Assembly: GCA_965277535.1 (NCBI GenBank)
Contig: OZ255825.1
Location: 1,922,001 to 1,986,000, forward strand
Reading direction: 5' to 3'
From: Ilyomonas sp965277535
GTDB lineage: Bacteria > Bacteroidota > Bacteroidia > Chitinophagales > Chitinophagaceae
Length of the DNA: 64,000 nucleotides
Made by a program: the position numbers and the translations under genes. This document shows positions 58,212 through 64,000 of the stretch, one piece after another; positions within the stretch are counted from its first letter, which is position 1; each line of letters starts with the position of its first letter. A model generated the notes under the pieces. That model made no database searches, was not told where the DNA came from, and was given only the letters and a program-made list of their open reading frames with translations.

Positions 58212-60485
58212 ATGGAAAAAGAACCAAACGATATTGATAAGTGCCCGTTTCACAATGGCACAATGCATCAAAATGTAGGGGGTGGCGGCACACGCAACCG
58301 CGATTGGTGGCCGAACCAGTTAAAGCTGAATATTCTGCGCCAGCATTCTTCTTTGTCAAACCCAATGGACAAAGATTTTAACTATGCCGAAGCCTTTAAA
58401 AGTCTTGACCTTGAAGCAGTAAAGAAAGACCTTCATGCGCTCATGACCGATTCACAGGACTGGTGGCCCGCCGACTTTGGTCATTACGGAGGTTTGTTTA
58501 TCCGTATGGCATGGCACAGCGCAGGCACCTATCGTGTAACCGATGGCAGAGGTGGTGCGGGTGCAGGTATGCAACGGTTTGCACCACTCAACAGTTGGCC
58601 TGATAATGTAAGCCTCGACAAAGCCCGCCGCTTACTTTGGCCCATTAAACAGAAGTGGGGTAAGAAAATATCTTGGGCAGATCTCATCATTCTTACCGGC
58701 AATGTAGCGCTCGAATCCATGGGTTTTAAAACGTTTGGTTTTGCAGGTGGGCGCACCGACTTATGGGAGCCACAGGAAGATGTGTATTGGGGTGCAGAAA
58801 CCACCTGGCTGGGCAACAACGAGCGTTACTCCAAAGGCTCGGAAGGAGTTGCCGCACATGGCGTAGTATCCTCAGATGAAGATCCGGGTCGCCCTATTCA
58901 TACCCGTGATTTGGAAGAGCCGCTCGCTGCTGCTCACATGGGTTTGATTTATGTAAATCCTGAAGGACCCGATGGCAATCCCGACCCGCTGGCTTCCGCA
59001 AAAGACATCCGCCAAACATTCGGCAGGATGGCAATGAACGATGAAGAAACCGTTGCCTTGATTGCAGGCGGACATAGCTTTGGTAAAACACATGGTGCAG
59101 CACCATCAAATTATGTAGGTAAAGAACCGGAAGCCGCTTCTATTGAAGAGCAGGGGTTTGGCTGGAGCAATCAATACGGTGCGGGCAAAGGTGCTGATAC
59201 CATTACGAGTGGCTTGGAAGTGATCTGGACAAAAACGCCCACAAAGTGGAGCAACAATTATTTTGAAAACTTGTTCCGCTTTGAATGGGAACTTACCAAA
59301 AGCCCCGGCGGCGCTCACCAATGGGTAGCCAAAGATGCCGATGATATTATACCTGATGCTTATGATGAAAACAAGTTTCACAAGCCTACCATGCTTACAA
59401 CAGATGTGGCCTTGCGTTTTGATCCTGAATATGAAAAAGTATCGAGATATTTTCTTGAAAATCCGGATGCTTTTGCTGAGGCGTTTGCACGTGCGTGGTT
59501 TAAACTTACGCATCGCGATATGGGTCCACGTTCTCGTTACTTAGGTGCTGATGTTCCTCAGGAAGAATTGATTTGGCAGGACATTATTCCGGCAGTTGAC
59601 CACAACCTGATAGATGAAAATGACATCGCAGATCTAAAAGCTAAAATATTAGCATCGGGCTTGGGCATTGGCGAGTTTATAACCACCGCCTGGGCTTCTG
59701 CCTCTACCTTCCGCGGCTCTGATAAGCGTGGTGGTGCCAATGGTGCGCGTATTCGCCTCGCACCACAGAAAGACTGGAAAGTAAATAACCCTGTACAGTT
59801 AGGAAAAGTGCTAAGTGTATTGGAAGGCATTCAAAAAGAATTTAATGCCTCGCAAACAGGCGGCAAGAAAGTTTCACTGGCCGATTTAATTGTTTTGGCA
59901 GGTTGCGCTGCTGTTGAAAAAGCGGCAAAAGATGCGGGGCACACCAATATAGTTCCGTTTACGCCCGGACGCATGGATGCTTCACAGGAACAAACCGATG
60001 TGCTTTCGTTTAGTTATTTAGAACCGGTTGCCGATGGTTTTCGAAATTACCGCAAAAACAAATCACAGGTATCCACCGAAGAATGGCTGATAGACAAAGC
60101 GCAACTGCTTACGCTGACGGCACCGGAGTTAACGGTATTGGTGGGCGGCATGCGTGCGCTGAACGCTAACTTTGATGGCTCGAAGCATGGTGTGTTTACA
60201 CAGCGCCCCGAACAGTTGACCAACGATTTTTTTGTGAACCTGCTGGACATGAATACCACATGGAAAGCGATGGGCGATGACAAGGAATTGTATTTGGGTA
60301 CGGATCGCAAAACCGGTCAGCCGAAATGGACAGCAACCCGCGCTGACCTTGTGTTTGGCTCCAACGCCGAATTGAGAGCCGTTGCCGAAATGTATGCCAG
60401 CAGCGATGGAGAAGAAAAGTTTGTGAAAGATTTTGTTGCTGCATGGAATAAAGTGATGAATTTAGATCGGTTTGATTTGGCATAG
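58212..60485 (+). CDS. katG: catalase-peroxidase
   Basis: A 757-aa heme enzyme that degrades hydrogen peroxide. The distal site is LFIRMAWHSAGTYR with Arg98, Trp101 and His102; the Met-Tyr-Trp adduct partners are in GLIYVNPEGPDG near 235 and TFGRMAMND near 262; the proximal His is in IAGGHSFGKTHGA near 276. The second, heme-free domain begins about residue 430. ATG at 58212 (MEKEPNDIDKCPFHNG) matches the usual N-terminus; the frame is open 75 codons further upstream but that stretch holds the promoter. No signal peptide; cytoplasmic. A strong terminator follows. Confidence 0.96.
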   Translation: MEKEPNDIDKCPFHNGTMHQNVGGGGTRNRDWWPNQLKLNILRQHSSLSNPMDKDFNYAEAFKSLDLEAVKKDLHALMTDSQDWWPADFGHYGGLFIRMAWHSAGTYRVTDGRGGAGAGMQRFAPLNSWPDNVSLDKARRLLWPIKQKWGKKISWADLIILTGNVALESMGFKTFGFAGGRTDLWEPQEDVYWGAETTWLGNNERYSKGSEGVAAHGVVSSDEDPGRPIHTRDLEEPLAAAHMGLIYVNPEGPDGNPDPLASAKDIRQTFGRMAMNDEETVALIAGGHSFGKTHGAAPSNYVGKEPEAASIEEQGFGWSNQYGAGKGADTITSGLEVIWTKTPTKWSNNYFENLFRFEWELTKSPGGAHQWVAKDADDIIPDAYDENKFHKPTMLTTDVALRFDPEYEKVSRYFLENPDAFAEAFARAWFKLTHRDMGPRSRYLGADVPQEELIWQDIIPAVDHNLIDENDIADLKAKILASGLGIGEFITTAWASASTFRGSDKRGGANGARIRLAPQKDWKVNNPVQLGKVLSVLEGIQKEFNASQTGGKKVSLADLIVLAGCAAVEKAAKDAGHTNIVPFTPGRMDASQEQTDVLSFSYLEPVADGFRNYRKNKSQVSTEEWLIDKAQLLTLTAPELTVLVGGMRALNANFDGSKHGVFTQRPEQLTNDFFVNLLDMNTTWKAMGDDKELYLGTDRKTGQPKWTATRADLVFGSNAELRAVAEMYASSDGEEKFVKDFVAAWNKVMNLDRFDLA

Positions 60486-60492
60486 CATAATT

Positions 60493-60554
60493 ATATCAAC
60501 AAAAACAAAAAGAGTCGGAGCAATGGTTTCGGCTCTTTTTGTTTTTGTTGATAT
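60493..60554. terminator. katG terminator, 22-bp stem
   Basis: ATATCAACAAAAACAAAAAG (continuing AG) at 60493-60514 pairs perfectly with its inverse at 60533-60554, around an inner partly paired TCGGAGC...GGTTTCGG loop. The A- and T-rich tails on both sides make it bidirectional. Confidence 0.9.
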
Positions 60555-60706
60555 TTATTTTGGAACCGCAGCATGTATATTAAATCCCTGGTGATGATAT
60601 TTTATTGATTCATAAATTTTGTTTGATAAACCTCAAAACATCGTATCATTTATTCAAATCAATTTGTTTCTTTACACAATCATTTATCACTGCAATCAAT
60701 GTACTT

Positions 60707-61909
60707 ATGAAAACCTGGATGTTTGTTTTTGCCCTTTTTTTCACTGCTAACATATATGCTCAAAAATGGGAGAACCTGGCTCCCACGCCGCCCATGGGCT
60801 GGAATAGCTGGAACACATTTCAAACCCATATTACCGAAGATTTAATAAAACATACTGCCGATGTAATGGTAGAAAGCGGTATGAAAGATGCCGGTTACAC
60901 TTACTTAGTATTAGATGATGGGTGGATGGCAATGGAACGCGACAGCATAACCGGCAACCTGGTTCCCGATCCTAAAAAGTTTCCGCATGGTATGAAAGCG
61001 GTGGCAGATTATGTGCATTCCAAAGGCTTGAAATTCGGCTTATACAATTGCGCAGGCACCAAAACCTGTGCAGGCTATCCGGGCACTCGCGGATATGAAT
61101 ACCAGGATGCCCGTTTTTATGCTTCGCTGGGCATTGATTATTTAAAATTTGACTGGTGCCATGCCGAAGGCGAGAACGCAAAAGAAGCATACAGCACTAT
61201 GAGCAAAGCTTTACGCAAAGCGGGTCATCCAATTGTTTTTAGCTTGTGTGAATGGGGCAGTAACAAACCCTGGGAATGGGCAGCTAAGGATGGCCAATTG
61301 TGGCGCACAACAGGCGATATTGGTCCTTACTTCGATTCATCAAAAACAGTGAACGGATGGAAGCCCAACAGCGCGATGCATTGTATGGATTTAAATGCAA
61401 ATCTGAACAAGTATGGGGGCAAAAACGGATGGAATGACCCCGATATGCTGGAAGTAGGCAATGGCATGACGGAAAGCGAAGACCGTGCACATTTTACCAT
61501 GTGGTGCATGATGGCATCTCCTTTAAATGCGGGCAACGACATTACCAAAATGTCGGCGCAAACAAAATCTATTTTAATAAACAAAGATGCAATTGCAATT
61601 GACCAGGATACGATGGGCATTCAGGGCTTTCGATACGCCAAAAAAGATAGTTTGGAAACATGGATAAAACCATTGGGCAACGGCGAGTGGGCACTATGCT
61701 TTTTGAACAGAAACGATAAGCCAATGCCGGTAACATTCAATGTAAAAAACGAAACGATTAAAGATGAAGTGTCGGGCAAACAATTGGACGGCACTGCCAC
61801 TTATAAAATGAAAGATGTGTGGACTAAAAAGGGGATGGGCACAACGGCTAAAACGCTTGCTGCTACCGTGCCGCCGCATGATGTGTTGCTGTTACGATTG
61901 AGCAAATAA
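60707..61909 (+). CDS. alpha-galactosidase, glycoside hydrolase family 27
   Basis: A 400-aa exported enzyme. The signal peptide MKTWMFVFALFFTANIYAQ leads into the GH27 barrel: PTPPMGWNSWNTFQTHI, YTYLVLDDGWMA near residue 65, the nucleophile Asp in DYLKFDWCHAEG near 147, and the acid/base Asp in GWNDPDMLEVGNG near 243. A C-terminal beta-sandwich ends PPHDVLLLRLSK. It should hydrolyse alpha-1,6-galactosides in the periplasm or outside. ATG at 60707 is chosen for the signal peptide. No sugar-uptake genes adjoin. Confidence 0.92.
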   Translation: MKTWMFVFALFFTANIYAQKWENLAPTPPMGWNSWNTFQTHITEDLIKHTADVMVESGMKDAGYTYLVLDDGWMAMERDSITGNLVPDPKKFPHGMKAVADYVHSKGLKFGLYNCAGTKTCAGYPGTRGYEYQDARFYASLGIDYLKFDWCHAEGENAKEAYSTMSKALRKAGHPIVFSLCEWGSNKPWEWAAKDGQLWRTTGDIGPYFDSSKTVNGWKPNSAMHCMDLNANLNKYGGKNGWNDPDMLEVGNGMTESEDRAHFTMWCMMASPLNAGNDITKMSAQTKSILINKDAIAIDQDTMGIQGFRYAKKDSLETWIKPLGNGEWALCFLNRNDKPMPVTFNVKNETIKDEVSGKQLDGTATYKMKDVWTKKGMGTTAKTLAATVPPHDVLLLRLSK

Positions 61910-61971
61910 TCTGCACAAATCATTTCCGGCATTGTTTTATGCTTATAAAAGCAAAAGGAAAATTTTTTATT

Positions 61972-62247
61972 ATGGATAACAGAGCAAAAAAAGACGCGAT
62001 GGATAAAATGCTTCGCGAACTGGAAGATTTAAAAAACAGCCAGACTTCGATTTTAAAGAAAGTAGCCCAGATAGAAGCCGATAATATGAATGCAAATGTA
62101 ACTTTACTGGAAGAAGAACTGCCGGATCTGCATGAACATGCTGATGCTACCGTTGAAACCGTTACCAAATTAATTGAAAAATTACAGGATTACAGAGATG
62201 ATTTTGTAAAAAAATACAATCTGGATGTAGCAGAAGAAGCTATCTAA
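61972..62247 (+). CDS. coiled-coil hypothetical protein, 91 aa
   Basis: MDNRAKKDAMDKMLRELEDL, KNSQTSILKKVAQIEADNMN and VETVTKLIEKLQDYRDDFV have heptad-like spacing of hydrophobic residues, so the protein should form long helices or a coiled coil. No family recognised. ATG at 61972 is preferred to one 11 codons upstream. It lies 62 bases after the alpha-galactosidase and ends at a terminator. Confidence 0.55.
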   Translation: MDNRAKKDAMDKMLRELEDLKNSQTSILKKVAQIEADNMNANVTLLEEELPDLHEHADATVETVTKLIEKLQDYRDDFVKKYNLDVAEEAI

Positions 62248-62262
62248 AAGCTTTCGAGAAAG

Positions 62263-62310
62263 GAAAACAAAAAGCTGTCTTACTTTATGCAGGGCAGCTT
62301 TTGTTTTATA
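62263..62310. terminator. terminator between convergent genes
   Basis: AAAACAAAAAGCTGTC and GGCAGCTTTTGTTTT form an A/T-flanked stem around TTACTTTATGCAG. It lies between the coiled-coil gene and the convergent arginase-family gene and can serve both. Confidence 0.8.
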
Positions 62311-62349
62311 CAATTAAACTCTTCAATTAACAATATTCAATCACTCATA

Positions 62350-63492
62350 TTATCCTCTTTCCATAATGCGCAGCCAGCGCTCAGGAAGCTCGTTGTTTCG
62401 CGCCGAAACATAATCGTTGTGTGTGCAGGCAACATAATTTCCTTCCGGCATTTTCATCCACCAGCGATGCGTTTTTTTGCTTTGCAAAAACACGGTGTCG
62501 GTTTCCGAAAACGCCATGTGGTATTCATTAAAATTATGCGTTTCGCTAAAGTGCGCTTCGTTCTTACTTTTATAAACACCATCCATGTAATACCAAAGCA
62601 TGTGGCTCAGTTGCTTTGCGGTTAGTTCATGCACATCAAGCGATGGCTGATAGCCATACAACCCCACCGATTTTACATTGCTGCTCAAGCCGGCATACTG
62701 CATCAGTGTGCAGGCTTCTTCACCATTAAAACCATTGGGTGATATGGTGTTGGCAGGTGCTGCAGCGTGTTGCATTGCAGCAATATCAAACGAAAACAAA
62801 TGGCTGTTGCGAATGGCAGGCTCCATCTCATCAATGTTTTCTTTTACTCTTCCTACGCGGTAACAATCAAACCTTAATTTATCAATGGTTTCAAGCATGG
62901 TTGGATGAACCAGATAACTCTGAAACCCAATGTGATTGTAGTGTTTAATAAAGTTAGGCGACGACGTAAGCAGTTTCATTAAAAAGTTATCAGAAGCAAG
63001 CACGCTGTCCATGTTCAAATCAATACGGGCATCTACACAAGTGGCTTCAATCACGGTTTCCATACTTGCAAACGCCGCATATTGAGCCAGCGTTACATCG
63101 TGCGATCCGCCAATGATTACCACACGCTTACCCTGTTGTATCAATTCGCTTGTTACTGCCTGAATGGCTGCATACGTGTCGTGCAAACTTGCACCGGGTT
63201 TTATATTGCCCACGTCTGCCAACTGCACTTCTTTGTGCCAGTGATACAAGGCATAAAACGCTTTGCGTACATCATTCGGTGCTTTGAAGTTGTTTGCACT
63301 TCCCGCCGCGCCGCGCATTTCGCCACAGCCAACCAACACTACATCAGCCTTTTCAATATCCGGAAAGTGTTCGTCAAACAAATCAATGTGATCGCCCAAC
63401 TGGGTTTGATGATAGGATTCATCTTCCGAAATTTCATACTTGTTTACCGGCTCTAAAAAATCGGCTACGTTATACAGCGGAGATTGCGACAT
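62350..63492 (-). CDS. arginase-superfamily protein with degenerate metal site
   Basis: A 380-aa cytoplasmic protein of the arginase/formimidoylglutamase fold. Recognisable blocks are VVLVGCGEMRGAAGSANNF near residue 51, VVIIGGSHDVTLAQYAAF near 123 and SPNGFNGEEACTLMQYAGLS near 250. The metal-binding DAHxD of arginases is DARID here, and the second DxD motif is reduced to FSFDIAAMQHA, so most Mn ligands are lost. Similar degenerate proteins occur across Bacteroidota, often annotated formimidoylglutamase. Catalysis is doubtful. A -7 motif TATGTTTG lies ~20 bases upstream. Confidence 0.75.
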   Translation of the reverse strand: MSQSPLYNVADFLEPVNKYEISEDESYHQTQLGDHIDLFDEHFPDIEKADVVLVGCGEMRGAAGSANNFKAPNDVRKAFYALYHWHKEVQLADVGNIKPGASLHDTYAAIQAVTSELIQQGKRVVIIGGSHDVTLAQYAAFASMETVIEATCVDARIDLNMDSVLASDNFLMKLLTSSPNFIKHYNHIGFQSYLVHPTMLETIDKLRFDCYRVGRVKENIDEMEPAIRNSHLFSFDIAAMQHAAAPANTISPNGFNGEEACTLMQYAGLSSNVKSVGLYGYQPSLDVHELTAKQLSHMLWYYMDGVYKSKNEAHFSETHNFNEYHMAFSETDTVFLQSKKTHRWWMKMPEGNYVACTHNDYVSARNNELPERWLRIMERG

Positions 63493-63511
63493 GGACCATT
63501 TTTATTAACGA

Positions 63512-63561
63512 CAAACATACACTTCCATGACCTCATTTCAGTAAAATGTGGATTAGCTTTG
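63512..63561. promoter_or_regulatory. divergent -7 promoter elements
   Basis: On the minus strand TATGTTTG (63512-63519) faces the arginase-family gene; on the plus strand TAGCTTTG (63554-63561) faces the DUF2480 gene. Both are perfect TAnnTTTG, both lack a clear -33 TTG. Confidence 0.5.
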
Positions 63562-63585
63562 TAGCACAAAATAATTATCCTATCC

Positions 63586-64000
63586 ATGGAAACGATGATA
63601 AACAACAAAGTGGCGGAAAGCGGAATTGTTACCCTTGATTTAGAAGCGTTTCATCCGAAAGGCGATATTGTGGTTTTTGATATAAAGGATTATCTTTTTA
63701 TGGGTTTGATTTTGAAAGAAAAAGATTTTCGTCTCGCCTTGCAAAATCTGGAAGTGGAACTGTATCGGGATAAATATGTGGCAGTGCTTTGCACGGCAGA
63801 TGCCATCATCCCGATGTGGGCTTACATGCTGATTGCAAGCACGCTGAACGGCATTGCAAAAGATGTGGTGTTTGGAAACGAACAAACGGTAATCAATACT
63901 GTTTTTATAAAAAATCTGTCAAAACTAAATGTGGAAGAATATGCCGACAAGCGCGTTGTGGTAAAGGGCTGCGGCGATGTAAAAATTCCTGAAACGGCTT
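63586..64000 (+). CDS. DUF2480 family protein, 3' end outside window
   Basis: The frame from ATG 63586 reads METMINNKVAESGIVTLDLE, then AFHPKGDIVVFDIKDYLF, WAYMLIASTLNGIAKDVVFG and EYADKRVVVKGCGDVKIPE, and runs off the window after 138 codons. These blocks match DUF2480, a small cytoplasmic family of unknown function found in Bacteroidota. An in-frame ATG at codon 4 is the alternative start. The end is missing, so length could not be checked. Confidence 0.8.
   Translation, partial: METMINNKVAESGIVTLDLEAFHPKGDIVVFDIKDYLFMGLILKEKDFRLALQNLEVELYRDKYVAVLCTADAIIPMWAYMLIASTLNGIAKDVVFGNEQTVINTVFIKNLSKLNVEEYADKRVVVKGCGDVKIPETA

Noticed and set aside
59106..59513. Antisense frames within katG and the alpha-galactosidase
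   Set aside because: Several 60-135-codon frames lie opposite these genes, but none has a start context, family match or natural composition.

Overview
The window looks like a chromosomal segment of a Bacteroidota bacterium, most likely of the Chitinophagaceae type. The grounds are C-terminal type IX secretion (T9SS) sorting domains on two secreted proteins, the Bacteroidota promoter -7 motif TAnnTTTG upstream of several genes, no clear Shine-Dalgarno sites, and families largely confined to this phylum (DUF3276, DUF2480, a PduO-type adenosyltransferase, a degenerate arginase-fold protein). The DNA is moderately AT-rich. No rRNA, CRISPR array, prophage or transposase gene was found.

Layout. 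1-4.2 kb: a hypothetical protein, tRNA-Leu(TAA) and tRNA-Gly(GCC), small membrane and secreted proteins with signs of frameshift, and the bifunctional histidine enzyme HisB. 4.2-10.5 kb: a DUF92 membrane protein, pyruvate dehydrogenase E1 beta (pdhB), a glycosyltransferase overlapping a TonB-dependent receptor, and a DUF2335 pair. 10.9-20.8 kb: a secreted PQQ-type sugar dehydrogenase, a GYF-domain membrane protein, a saccharopine-dehydrogenase-like protein, a sirtuin, a T9SS protein with a broken signal peptide, Kdo transferase (waaA) and thymidine kinase (tdk). 20.8-25.4 kb: cytochrome c maturation genes ccmB-ccmC-ccmD and glutamate dehydrogenase, with a toxin-antitoxin (TA) module beside each. 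25.4-30.4 kb: a PUR-type nucleic-acid-binding protein, an ABC exporter, rpsP and a helical-repeat protein.

30.5-49.1 kb is the centre of the window: a branched-chain amino acid cluster in one orientation, leuA, leuC, leuD, leuB, ilvD, ilvB, ilvN, ilvC, ilvA. Together these make leucine, valine and isoleucine from pyruvate and threonine. The order is interrupted by unrelated small genes: two methyltransferases (one Tam-like, next to leuC), a DinB-like protein, a glyoxalase-fold protein, a ModF-like double ATPase, a GxxExxY (PD-(D/E)XK-like) gene inside 34-bp terminal inverted repeats, three complete TA modules and one orphan antitoxin. One TA module sits after ilvC, and a second, silently diverged copy of the last 13 codons of ilvC plus stop lies beyond it.

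49.3-64 kb: a small outer-membrane-type protein; the ribosomal operon rplK-rplA-rplJ-rplL with an L1-type leader but without adjacent rpoBC; a PduO-type adenosyltransferase, a LolD/MacB-type ATPase, gatC, a 2-hydroxyacid dehydrogenase, an esterase, a cassette-like gene between short inverted repeats, catalase-peroxidase katG, a GH27 alpha-galactosidase, a degenerate arginase-family protein and the start of a DUF2480 gene cut by the window end. Several different palindromic repeat families lie between genes throughout.

The best candidates for something new are the GxxExxY element with its possible non-autonomous relatives, and TA modules seated at gene 3' ends with duplicated host sequence (ilvC, gdh). 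All family names come from reading translated sequence by eye; no database search was run.
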